A DNA stretch of 34,763 nt, taken from the IMG/VR virus record IMGVR_UViG_3300030101_003682, positions 1 to 34,763 of that record; one strand, given 5' to 3'. The notes below the pieces were generated by a model. It did no database searches. It was not told the DNA's origin and was given only the letters and a program-made list of their open reading frames with translations. Below are positions 19,841 through 29,112 of this stretch, one piece after another. Origin of the DNA: a virus. The stretch's first letter is position 1, and each line of letters starts with the position of its first letter. The translations under genes and the position numbers were made by a program.

Positions 19841-22636
19841 TTATATTGTTGCTTCTGATTGTATTGCGCTTACTGTATTTTGTGCATCTGTTATGTCTGA
19901 TTCTACTACAATAACTTTTTGTTGACTCATGTTAGCCTGATTATTTAAAGCATCAAATTGTGCAGTCGTAAAAGAAGGCATATTTAATAAACCACCATCA
20001 GCAAACTTAACACCACCTCCTGCAGCGTTCATAGCAGACAGTTGTCTTTTAAACATAGACGTGCTTCTTTTATTTATTACAGCCTCACCACCTTCTAGCT
20101 CAACTACACGCCCACCGACTGCAAATTTTTCACCACCTTCTGCATGTGACCTACCATGTACCATACCACCTTGTGCATAAGTAGTTCTTGTTCCTGCAGA
20201 CACATTAGCTACATTAGAACCACCACCTCCTATCATACCTGCACTTTCTGCAGGTGCTATTTTAGCTAATAAATTATCTACTAAATTACCAACAGCTAAA
20301 CCTGCTCCTGCTGCAATCAACAAATTAGCAGGAAAAGGAATTTTAGTAATAACTTTAGAAATTTGTGACGCTACAGCTTCCATTACCCTTGCTCTTATTA
20401 CAGATTTTACTGCTTCTAAAGCATTTTGCCCTGACAATGATGCAGTTACTATTTCATCTTCTAATCTATCTTTATCTTCTTTTTTCTTAATTTTATTTGC
20501 TTTTTCTTCTAACTCTATGATTCTGTTTAATATTTTTTCTCTGTCAATGACAAATCCTTTTTGTGTAGTTAATAAATTTTTTAAATCATTTATTTCATCT
20601 TGTATTAATTGTTTTCTGACATCTGCTGCCTGTTCCTCTGACAACAAACCTTGCATTAGTAAAGTTGCTTTAAACTCTAACAACTCTTTTTCCATAGCAA
20701 GTCTATCTTCTCTTGCTTTGTTGCCTTGTTCTAATGAGTTTGTAAGTGTAAACTCACTCTTTTCATAATTAGCATTAGCATCTGCAGTTTTTAATGTTTC
20801 AAGTTGAGTTTGCTGCATTTGTATTGTTTTGTCAAACTCTTGCATTTGTCTTGCTACAAAAGCATCTTTAAGTCCTGCTTCTCTTTCTCTAAATATTTCG
20901 TTTGCTTGTTTTTCTAGTTCTTGTCTTCTTACAGAACGTGCTTCTTGTTTTGCTGCAATTTCGTTTTCTAATCTTTCTAATTCAGCCTTAACTCTTGCTT
21001 GTTGTTCAAGGCTAACTGTTTCTGCTTTTAGCTCTTGTATTAATTTTTGTCTATTTTCAAAGCGTTTAGCATCACCAAATATCGCTTCTTTTAGCTTGTC
21101 ATAGCTATCGGTCGTTTCATCTACTTGTTGTCTAAATTTAAAAAAATCTGCACCTAAAGAAATAATAGCTGTTGCAACAAGTGCAAAAGGATTTTTTAAC
21201 ATTGCTGCAGTTAATGTTCTAACGCTTACAATTAATCTTTTATTAGCAAAAGTCAATTTATTAGTTGCAGTATTTAAAATTAAAGTAGCAGCATTTGTTA
21301 TTAATATTGCAGCCCTATATGTTATAAAAGTTTTGGCTGCAGCTCCTAAAAATTTAATTACATCTGCAATTAAACCTGCAAATTCTGTAAGTTTATTTAA
21401 AAACTGAGCTAATGATTCAAAACTACTTTGTAGACTACCACTAAAATTTTCCATAAAAGCTATAGAAAAACCTTCTAAAGCTGATTTAGCTTTTAGCAAT
21501 GAACCCTGCAAAGTATCACCAATAACATCAGCCATTCTTTGACCTTCACCATTTGCATCAAATAAAGCATTTCTAAAAGTTTCTATAGTATCTACGTTAC
21601 TTAACATCTGTTCAAATGTTGCAACTTGTCTTTGGTCAACTACCTCTAAAACATCAAATAAACTACCACCCTCTTGTGAAAATTTATTTAGTGCAGGAAC
21701 AAGCTCATCTAAACTATGTATAGTTCTACCAAAAGATTTTACTAAATCTGAATTTGGGTCTTGCATTTTTAATAAAATATTTCTTAAAGAAGTACCTGCT
21801 ATAGAAGCCTCAATACCTGCATCAGATAATACTCCAAAAATTGCTGCTGTGTCTTCTATAGAAAAACCTGCTGCTTTTGCAATAGGAGCAACTTTTGTCA
21901 TACCTGTTGACCATTTTTCTATATCAAGTGCAGAGCCACTAAAAGCTACAGCCATAACATCAACTACTCTTCCTGTTTCTTCTGCGTCTAAACCAAAACC
22001 TCTTACAGATGCTCCTGCTACACTAGCACTTCTAGCTAAATCACTACCTGTGGCTGTTGCTAAGTTTAGAGTAGCCTGTTGTGCAGCTTCTATTTCCGTA
22101 GCAGTAAAACCTAATTTAGAAAAATTTAATTGTAGTTGTGCAACTTGTTCTGCTGTAAAAAATGTAGTTCTTCCAAGTTCTTCTGCCGTATTATTTAAGC
22201 TTTTAAATTCTGCATCTGTCGCGCCTGACACAGCATTTACTTTTGCCATTGTAAATTCAAATTGTGTAAATGTAGAAATCATACCGCTTACAAGACTATT
22301 TAATCTTCTAAATGCAGTTACTACAATACCTACTGCAGCAGCTCCTTTTATAAACTGCTTTGCCATATTATTACTACTACGTGTAGCTTTTGTAGAGGCT
22401 GCTATGTTATCTTGTAATTCTTTTTTTCTTCTTCTTAATGCAGCAGACTCTTTATTTATTTGTTTAAACCTAGTATCAAAACTTGCAGCTTCTGCCTTGC
22501 TTACTTTTTCTTTTTTACCTAATTCTTTTGTAAGCTCTCTTTGTTCTTTTCTAAGTTCTTTAAGACTAGCTGTTAATTTTGCTATTTCTTGTACTTTAGA
22601 TACTTTTACTTCTATTGCTAATTCTCTTCTTGCCAT
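19841..22636 (-). CDS. tape measure protein
   Basis: A 931-aa tape measure protein, setting tail length and occupying the tube lumen. The start is a charged coiled coil (LRKEQRELTKELGKKEKVSK). Residues about 115-340 match the phage minor-tail/tape-measure core (FSKLGFTATEIEAAQQATLN, TGMTKVAPIAKAAGFSIEDT, IFGVLSDAGIEASIAGTSLR). Hydrophobic helices lie near 430-480 and 765-800, with long coiled coil between. The C-terminus has the usual GGMVHGRSHAEGGEKFAVGG and LEGGEAVINKRST signature (about 823-858). Its ~930 residues suggest a tail near 140 nm by the usual 1.5 Å per residue, a rough inference. Confidence 0.9.
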   Translation of the reverse strand: MARRELAIEVKVSKVQEIAKLTASLKELRKEQRELTKELGKKEKVSKAEAASFDTRFKQINKESAALRRRKKELQDNIAASTKATRSSNNMAKQFIKGAAAVGIVVTAFRRLNSLVSGMISTFTQFEFTMAKVNAVSGATDAEFKSLNNTAEELGRTTFFTAEQVAQLQLNFSKLGFTATEIEAAQQATLNLATATGSDLARSASVAGASVRGFGLDAEETGRVVDVMAVAFSGSALDIEKWSTGMTKVAPIAKAAGFSIEDTAAIFGVLSDAGIEASIAGTSLRNILLKMQDPNSDLVKSFGRTIHSLDELVPALNKFSQEGGSLFDVLEVVDQRQVATFEQMLSNVDTIETFRNALFDANGEGQRMADVIGDTLQGSLLKAKSALEGFSIAFMENFSGSLQSSFESLAQFLNKLTEFAGLIADVIKFLGAAAKTFITYRAAILITNAATLILNTATNKLTFANKRLIVSVRTLTAAMLKNPFALVATAIISLGADFFKFRQQVDETTDSYDKLKEAIFGDAKRFENRQKLIQELKAETVSLEQQARVKAELERLENEIAAKQEARSVRRQELEKQANEIFREREAGLKDAFVARQMQEFDKTIQMQQTQLETLKTADANANYEKSEFTLTNSLEQGNKAREDRLAMEKELLEFKATLLMQGLLSEEQAADVRKQLIQDEINDLKNLLTTQKGFVIDREKILNRIIELEEKANKIKKKEDKDRLEDEIVTASLSGQNALEAVKSVIRARVMEAVASQISKVITKIPFPANLLIAAGAGLAVGNLVDNLLAKIAPAESAGMIGGGGSNVANVSAGTRTTYAQGGMVHGRSHAEGGEKFAVGGRVVELEGGEAVINKRSTSMFKRQLSAMNAAGGGVKFADGGLLNMPSFTTAQFDALNNQANMSQQKVIVVESDITDAQNTVSAIQSEATI

Positions 22637-22645
22637 AATCTAAAT

Positions 22646-23170
22646 TTAAAAAGGTGTATCAGAAGCATCTACATCTACACTTATTATTTGATTCCCTGAG
22701 AAACCAAGTTCAGCAGATGCCTCTATGTTTTTATCTATTCCGTCTATTATTCTGTTTAATATTGCATTAGGGTTTACTCTTTGAAAAGCATTACGTATAA
22801 AGTTCTTTTCAAATGTATCAGGACTAGATGGATATCTGTCATTTAATCTAGCCACTGTACGTTTTATGAATAAATCTTTTTCTTTGTCAGAACTAAAAGA
22901 AATGCCTTTTGCATCTACCCAAGCCCTTATCTCTTCTTCATCAGTATTTACACTACCTTCACCTTCATCAACTAATTGCATATAATCTACACCTGACACT
23001 ATTTGCATACTATATGTGTCAAAAAACTTAAGTATTTGTACCTCAAAACTGTTTTTTAATTTTTCTGTTGCAACGTGGTCTTGTGCCTCTAATTCTTCCT
23101 GTAGCTCTAATATGTATTTTTCGCCTACTAACTCTAACGCTTCTTCTAATATTTGTAATGTATCTTTCAT
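22646..23170 (-). CDS. HK97 gp10-like neck/tail-completion protein
   Basis: A 174-aa protein. YMQLVDEGEGSVNTDEEEIR followed by AWVDAKGI and DLFIKRTVARLNDRY is the typical gp10-like arrangement (V-x-x-G-T/E-G near residue 65-72, then a helix with Trp and a K.L..R..Y segment). The N-terminus is a helical hairpin (LQILEEALELVGEKYILELQ). It sits just before the tape measure, as neck proteins often do in Bacteroidota phages. It probably joins head and tail. Confidence 0.6.
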   Translation of the reverse strand: MKDTLQILEEALELVGEKYILELQEELEAQDHVATEKLKNSFEVQILKFFDTYSMQIVSGVDYMQLVDEGEGSVNTDEEEIRAWVDAKGISFSSDKEKDLFIKRTVARLNDRYPSSPDTFEKNFIRNAFQRVNPNAILNRIIDGIDKNIEASAELGFSGNQIISVDVDASDTPF

Positions 23171-24046
23171 TTATGGTGTGTCAAATGTTATATCGTTTTC
23201 TTGCATGTTTGTCATAACTCCAGTAGCATTGCCAACTACACTATTTGAATTTGGAAAAGCAGTATTGTCAAATCTGTAATATGCAACTAAATTATCTGCT
23301 GATACGTAATTACCTGTATTTATAGTCAAATCTGTAGGAACTCCTGAGTTGTAAATACTTTGTACTTCTAATAAAGTAAGCTCACCGTCAAATATTGCAA
23401 ACTCATCTAATTTACCTTGATATGCATGACCACTACTTTGTTGTGTAGCTCCTATTGTTATTGGTTCTGTATAAGCCAAAGCACTACCACTTGATGAAGA
23501 CGTATGATATTTTTCTTGCAGTTGACCATCACAATATGCTTGACATTTACTAATATCAGTAGGGTCAACATAGATTACCCAGTGATGCCATGCATTATCA
23601 TCTGATTTTGTGCTTTCAACCCAATACACATAATATTCTAGGTTTAGATATAACAAATTTCTATTTGTTGATGCAAAATTAAAATGAAAACCTCCTCTTT
23701 TTTGGTCGCCATGACCAAAAACACCTCTGTTATCAACTGTTTGAGATGATTTAGCCCAAAAAGAATATGACTTTTTAGATGCTACGCTATCAGTGTTTGT
23801 AATAAGCCTATCGTCTACACCATCAAAATCTATACTTTGTAAATTTACAAAACCACTGTCTGTAGTTACAGGTCTTTCATTACTAACCTTATTTAAAACT
23901 TTTTTTATTCTACCAAATTTATCTTTCATAACAACTTCTACATAGTATTCATCACCTGCGCTTGTTGTTAATGTACAATATGTTTCAAGTCCTGCATATT
24001 GTGCAACACCCTGATTTGTTATTTGTTGTTTTAATTGTTTTGTCAT
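23171..24046 (-). CDS. LamG-domain tail protein
   Basis: A 291-aa protein. After a short N-terminal coiled region (QLKQQITNQGVAQYAGLETY), residues about 48-262 form a LamG lectin domain: LQSIDFDGVDDRLITN, SYSFWAKSS, GVFGHGDQKRGGFHFNF, WHHWVIYVDPTD, GKLDEFAIFDGELTLLEVQS. The same motifs, in order and with similar codons, appear at the start of the large gene at 2346-1, so the two are paralogues. It overlaps the 1056-aa hub stop (ATGA). A surface lectin on the tail tip is inferred. Confidence 0.8.
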   Translation of the reverse strand: MTKQLKQQITNQGVAQYAGLETYCTLTTSAGDEYYVEVVMKDKFGRIKKVLNKVSNERPVTTDSGFVNLQSIDFDGVDDRLITNTDSVASKKSYSFWAKSSQTVDNRGVFGHGDQKRGGFHFNFASTNRNLLYLNLEYYVYWVESTKSDDNAWHHWVIYVDPTDISKCQAYCDGQLQEKYHTSSSSGSALAYTEPITIGATQQSSGHAYQGKLDEFAIFDGELTLLEVQSIYNSGVPTDLTINTGNYVSADNLVAYYRFDNTAFPNSNSVVGNATGVMTNMQENDITFDTP

Positions 24047-27000
24047 ACGTTACCTAAAGGGTTATCAGGCTCATTACCTTGCTGTGTATTTACTCCGCCA
24101 CTTGGGCTAATAAATACAGCATCAGTTACAGGCATACTACCTACAAATTTATTTTCTATTAGTTCAACTTTTGTTGATATATTTTTATGTGGTTTATAAT
24201 CACATATTTTTTCTAGCGTATAATACACGCCATCTATGTGTATTAATTTACGAAAAGATAAATCTATAATGTCTGTTATTTTTAAGTCTACATATAAAAT
24301 TCTTTTGCGCGGACTTGCTTTTAAATTTTCAATTTGTTCTCTATAATATGTTTCATAAAGACCAATTTTTATCTGTGCATTTGTATAAGAATCGGTTGCA
24401 GCATCATAGTCTCTTGCCCATACGTTACCATATGCTAAATTATAACCATTAGTATAATCTTCTCTGTCATACATAATACATTGCGGTATATTGTGTGTGT
24501 TTTGGTCGTAACCACAAGTAAAAGGTGTTGTAGGGCATTGTATATAATTTGTGTAAAAAGGCAAAACAACTGTTGCGGTTTGTACGCTAAATCTTTTTAC
24601 GTCTATATTGCTATTTGCCAATCTATTATAGTACAAAAGTCTAGGTGTAAAGTCAAAACCCTTGTCAGGTCTTGTTGGATTTTGTGTGCTATTACCAATA
24701 TCCATTTCATACATTCCTGCTAAATAAAAAGTATCAGACGTATTTTCACCTACTTGTCTATCTTTGATAGAAAAAGTACCTGCAAAAAAAGGATTTTCAA
24801 AAACTAAATCTCCTCTTTCGTAATTGCTTGATAAATTTTCAATATATGGATATTCGTCTAGAACGCCATCAAAAAACAGATTGCCTCTAGAAGCCACCTC
24901 TTCATCTTTACTATCTGTTTTGTATTTAAATATTAATCTTCTTTTTAAATTAGTTTGCAGCCAAGTGTCATTTATATCTTTGCTCCTGTCAACTTTGCTT
25001 GACCAATCTATAGAGTTTGAAATGCCTTGATAAAAGTTATTGTATGGTTCAATAGTTATTATTTTTCTTATTTCATCTGTTTGAAATTGTAAATTAAAAG
25101 CGTGTGCTATTCCTTTTACAAAATCTATTTGTTTTTGGTTTTTATTTAAAACATCTTGTAAATTATATGTTTGTCCATACGCAGGTTTTTCTGCCTCAAA
25201 CTCTAAATTAAAAACACCATTTTTTCTGTTAGTTGCACCACCTAAAAAATTAGAATAACTTTGACCAAACAATTCTAATTTAAATCTAAAGCTTGTATTA
25301 ACAGGAGGACTACTGCTACTAGTTGCATGTTGTACAGTTGTTCTAACAGCTAATTTTATTCTGTCACCGTTATTAAAATACCTTCTTTCTTCTATGTTAG
25401 GAAAATTAATACCAAAGTTATAAGTACCTGCATTTGCTATACCTTGATGTCCTGACATAGGCATGTCACCATTTAAAGTACCTGTTTCACTTATAACCAC
25501 GTCATGATAATCAGGCTCTCCTACTGTTCTTACTTTTATTATAAATTCTATGTTTACTATACGAATAGTAATGCCACTTTGTGTTTGAGTCGATTGATAA
25601 TAATTTTGACTTAGGTTTGCAAAAAAATTATTTATTCTACAAGTATAGTAACCATTTTCTCTTATATTAAAATGGTCAGAGCCAATAGAAGTGCCTTGCG
25701 AAAAAGGTTGGTTGTCAACTGTAGCAATAAAATTACCTGCATTGCTAATGCTAACATTTTGTGTAAAAGATTTCAAATCGTCATAATTATCAGATGATGT
25801 ATAGGTATGAGCCATTGTATTGTTAAAAAATCTTGCTGAGGTTTGCGAAAAAGGATTTGTTGTGTTGTCAGTAAACCTTGCCTCATAGCTAAATAATTGA
25901 TATCTGTCGTTGCTATTATTATATTTAAAGTTTGGTGTTGCATATAATAGCTTTTTAAAAAGACTGCTTTCAATAAAATTGCTATTTATAGTGTAACCTG
26001 CCTGTTGAAATATTTTTTTAAATAAACGATAAACCCAAATCATTGGTCTCCAATCAAGCACAGGTTCAGGATTATTATAATTACTATTATTATTATTATC
26101 ATGCGCACCATAATATCCAGTTCTTTGTGGTACGTTGCTGCCAAAAGCAGTAAATAAAAAATCAGCCCTAGATTGCAAAAGCTGTATACTGTCTTCTCTA
26201 CCAGTTTCATTCATTTTACCATAAGCAGCTATAGGATATACGACAGGAGAAGTGTTTACACTTACAGTTCCTGATGCATCTGTACTTTGTAATGCATCGT
26301 CTGATTGCCATGTTTGTACAATAGAAGAGGGCTTTAGTTCTAAATTAGTTGAATTATCTAAAACTAAATCAGACATATATTTATTATCTAAGTCTGTTGC
26401 CCAAGATAAATTGTCACCATAAAAAACACAACTATAAGAATTTATTTTACCAACACCATTCATGCCTGTTATTTTTAACAAGCCATCTAGACTATACAAA
26501 TCACCAACAATAATTCTACATCTTTTTTTTGTGTTTATATCAGCATTTTTGTTTGTGCTATTTATAATATTTAAATTTTTAAGTAATTTATTGTTGTTTG
26601 CTGTTGCAGGTATTTTAAAAGTTTTACTATATGCACCTTTTTTTGCTGTAATTTCTTGCGAACTAGCTATTTGAAAATTTAAAGACAAAGGGAAATCTTG
26701 GTCTGTAGAGACATCTAACTCGCCAACAAAATTTTTATTAGAACTACCAAGCTCAAATAATTGTACATTGTCAATTTCTAAAACAGTATTTGTATTACTA
26801 AGCAAAGATAACCTGTCTGTATTGGTGTTACCCTGTATCCAATCTATTTGTATAATTTCACCTGAAGCACTTTGTGCTGCGCTTGTAAAAAAAGGATTTA
26901 AGTCTATGTTTACGCCACCTAATCCATGTTGTGACAAAGCTAAAAAACCAACACCATTAAAATTCATTACTTTAAATACTAGCCTATATTGTTGATTTTC

Positions 27001-27213
27001 TACTAAAGGCACATCTAATATTTGTTCTATTCTATCTTGCCCTGTACCCTTGTGTGCCAAACCCCCTGATATAGACCATGCAGAAGTGCCTAAGGGATTT
27101 AAAACCCAGTTTGTATTAGAATTAAACTGACCGTCTGTTACAAAATTAGAACCTTGTGTTTGTAATTCAGTAACATCAAATAATTGTAATCTTATGTTTT
27201 TATTACCTGACAT
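24043..27213 (-). CDS. tail hub/fibre-base protein with N-terminal CBM
   Basis: A 1056-aa protein. Residues about 22-155 are a jelly-roll, CBM-like module (NFVTDGQFNSNTNWVLNPLG, VPLVENQQYRLVFKVMNFNG, VLEIDNVQLFELG). From about 165 the body begins with the segment LSLNFQIASSQEITAKKGAY, SKTFKIPATANNNKLLKNLN, which I recognise as the hallmark of Bacteroidota phage tail hub proteins, followed by long beta-rich regions ending in HIDGVYYTLEKICDYKPHKN. Position between the 632-aa protein and the LamG protein supports a baseplate/tip role. The extra N-terminal CBM is an addition not seen in the simplest versions I know. Confidence 0.7.
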   Translation of the reverse strand: MSGNKNIRLQLFDVTELQTQGSNFVTDGQFNSNTNWVLNPLGTSAWSISGGLAHKGTGQDRIEQILDVPLVENQQYRLVFKVMNFNGVGFLALSQHGLGGVNIDLNPFFTSAAQSASGEIIQIDWIQGNTNTDRLSLLSNTNTVLEIDNVQLFELGSSNKNFVGELDVSTDQDFPLSLNFQIASSQEITAKKGAYSKTFKIPATANNNKLLKNLNIINSTNKNADINTKKRCRIIVGDLYSLDGLLKITGMNGVGKINSYSCVFYGDNLSWATDLDNKYMSDLVLDNSTNLELKPSSIVQTWQSDDALQSTDASGTVSVNTSPVVYPIAAYGKMNETGREDSIQLLQSRADFLFTAFGSNVPQRTGYYGAHDNNNNSNYNNPEPVLDWRPMIWVYRLFKKIFQQAGYTINSNFIESSLFKKLLYATPNFKYNNSNDRYQLFSYEARFTDNTTNPFSQTSARFFNNTMAHTYTSSDNYDDLKSFTQNVSISNAGNFIATVDNQPFSQGTSIGSDHFNIRENGYYTCRINNFFANLSQNYYQSTQTQSGITIRIVNIEFIIKVRTVGEPDYHDVVISETGTLNGDMPMSGHQGIANAGTYNFGINFPNIEERRYFNNGDRIKLAVRTTVQHATSSSSPPVNTSFRFKLELFGQSYSNFLGGATNRKNGVFNLEFEAEKPAYGQTYNLQDVLNKNQKQIDFVKGIAHAFNLQFQTDEIRKIITIEPYNNFYQGISNSIDWSSKVDRSKDINDTWLQTNLKRRLIFKYKTDSKDEEVASRGNLFFDGVLDEYPYIENLSSNYERGDLVFENPFFAGTFSIKDRQVGENTSDTFYLAGMYEMDIGNSTQNPTRPDKGFDFTPRLLYYNRLANSNIDVKRFSVQTATVVLPFYTNYIQCPTTPFTCGYDQNTHNIPQCIMYDREDYTNGYNLAYGNVWARDYDAATDSYTNAQIKIGLYETYYREQIENLKASPRKRILYVDLKITDIIDLSFRKLIHIDGVYYTLEKICDYKPHKNISTKVELIENKFVGSMPVTDAVFISPSGGVNTQQGNEPDNPLGNV

Positions 27214-29111
27214 TAATTTCTTTGTGTTTTTACTTCATGCGCGTAAGTGTATTCAAAAGTAATTACTACTTGTTTTTGCTCGTCACTTTCTATATCAATA
27301 TTACTATTTGTAATAATAACAGGGGTATATTGTAAATTAGTTGGGTATCTACCATCTTGCGCTATACCACTTGTGTTGTCACTATAACTTTTTTGATTTA
27401 CTTTAGCAAAAATACTACCCTCTACAGTATGGTCAACAGTGTCAGTTTCTATCCAAACGCTTGGTGAAGTAGCTATTTCTCTTACCCACTCAGCTACACG
27501 TGGAGTCATTGGTTTTGTTTGTATTGTTGCTACTCTGTCAGCGTTAACACTTAAAACTTCTCTACCTCCTTTGTGATTGTCTCCTCCTCTTAAAGTATCG
27601 CTAAAAAAATTACTTGTATATGGGTTTGCAGAAGAAGTAAAACCAATACCATAATTAAATCTATTACCTTCGTTTCTTTTTATTATTTCTCTATTTATGT
27701 TGTAGCTTTCTGTATACATGCCTTTCGCAGTATAGCTATCAATACCACCTGCAGTATTTAACCAAAAAAACTTTACGTAATTTTTTTTGCCAGTGTTAAA
27801 TGTTATGTTAGGGTTACTTCCTGAACTTGTAGACATACTAGATAATATTTTTTCTTTATCTATTTTATAATATCTATATTCAGACAATCTTATTACATTA
27901 CTGCCTTCTTTTCCCTCTAACGATACTCTATAAAAACTATGATTAGCTAAATCTATGTTTGCAATCGTACCGCCATTTTGCCACGTTTTTTCTATTGCTG
28001 AGGTACTAGATATAGCGTTTTTACGTATAAAAGCAGGGCTTACATTTTGCACCAAACATTGATTTTGGTCTAAAATAAATTTACCAGTATTATCTGTTTT
28101 TAAAAATTCATTAAAATCATACAAATAAAGCCTATTTGTTATTGTGTTATTTATATCACAAACCTCTACTTCTATTCTTACTTTGTCAAATTGAGCTGTG
28201 CCATTGCCTAACTTACCTTGAAACCATTGTAGATACTCAGCATTATCTGTTGGTCTAATTTCTTTAAAATTTGCAACTTTAGCCCCTATGTCTAAGCTGC
28301 TTGTTTGTATTACTTTATTTGGACAATTAGTTTGGAAGCTTTTTGGATTTGTTCTTGTAGGTGTAAAATTAGAAAGCTCAAATACTTCTGCAAACTCTGC
28401 ATGGTCTAATCTATTTTTATCATATTCTGTAACGCTATTTATAATATAAAAATCTTCAAATTCTAACTTGCTACTTGACGTTGTTGCTTCTAATATTGTA
28501 CCGTCATCTTTAATTATTTCTGCCCTTGTAGCTATTTTAATATTACGCCATGCTCCATTTTCTCTTTGTATATAAGGATTTACTGCGACATATAAAGCTT
28601 GATTATCGTGTACTATTTCACCACCATTTAAACCACCAAACTTATTAGACGTCCATGTTCCCTTACCTATTGGTACTAAACTGTAACTAAGCAAGTCTTT
28701 ACATATTTCGCTTACATCTACTGTAAATCTATGATTTAAAGGAGTTGTAAGACCTGACATACCATTTACTTTAAAATTTCTTTTTAAATTGTTAGGAATA
28801 TCTCTAGATTTTCTAACAGTTGCAACTAAATCATAATCTGCTATGGAAGCAGGTGTTATTCCACCTACATTTTGATATATATCAAATAATATATTGACAA
28901 CATCACCATTTGCTGAGCTGTAATTTGCTGCAGAAGGCTCTGTCAATTCATTTAAGCCTGAGTTTGACCATACAACTTGAAAAACAAGTGGACTGTTTAC
29001 AGAAAGTAACCTAGAAAAACTGTACTCAAATTGATTTGTTCTATTTAAGTTAGATTGACCGTCTTCGTTTACTCCAAAGCTTTTTGCTAATGTACCATTT
29101 ATTCCTGCCAT
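27213..29111 (-). CDS. tail protein, likely distal-tail/tip component
   Basis: A 632-aa protein. The N-terminal third carries FSRLLSVNSPLVFQVVWSNS, DYDLVATVRKSRDIPNNLKR and LNHRFTVDVSEICKDLLSYS, beta-strand rich. The C-terminus has TPRVAEWVREIATSPSVWIE and YTPVIITNSNIDIESDEQKQ, VVITFEYTYAHEV, a pattern of Bacteroidota tail proteins downstream of the terminator-type protein. It is joined by TAATG to the hub gene. Function inferred from neighbours and overall pattern. Confidence 0.6.
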   Translation of the reverse strand: MAGINGTLAKSFGVNEDGQSNLNRTNQFEYSFSRLLSVNSPLVFQVVWSNSGLNELTEPSAANYSSANGDVVNILFDIYQNVGGITPASIADYDLVATVRKSRDIPNNLKRNFKVNGMSGLTTPLNHRFTVDVSEICKDLLSYSLVPIGKGTWTSNKFGGLNGGEIVHDNQALYVAVNPYIQRENGAWRNIKIATRAEIIKDDGTILEATTSSSKLEFEDFYIINSVTEYDKNRLDHAEFAEVFELSNFTPTRTNPKSFQTNCPNKVIQTSSLDIGAKVANFKEIRPTDNAEYLQWFQGKLGNGTAQFDKVRIEVEVCDINNTITNRLYLYDFNEFLKTDNTGKFILDQNQCLVQNVSPAFIRKNAISSTSAIEKTWQNGGTIANIDLANHSFYRVSLEGKEGSNVIRLSEYRYYKIDKEKILSSMSTSSGSNPNITFNTGKKNYVKFFWLNTAGGIDSYTAKGMYTESYNINREIIKRNEGNRFNYGIGFTSSANPYTSNFFSDTLRGGDNHKGGREVLSVNADRVATIQTKPMTPRVAEWVREIATSPSVWIETDTVDHTVEGSIFAKVNQKSYSDNTSGIAQDGRYPTNLQYTPVIITNSNIDIESDEQKQVVITFEYTYAHEVKTQRN

Positions 29112-29112
29112 G

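Noticed and set aside
21849-22643. 264-aa plus-strand ORF opposite the tape measure gene
   Set aside because: It is the complement of Ala/Glu/Lys-rich coiled-coil coding DNA; Ser/Leu/Ala-rich with no domain. The tape measure frame is clearly the real one.
25773-25973. 66-aa minus-strand ORF within the hub gene
   Set aside because: It lies inside the hub coding frame on the same strand in another frame, with Ile/Thr-rich random composition and no start context.
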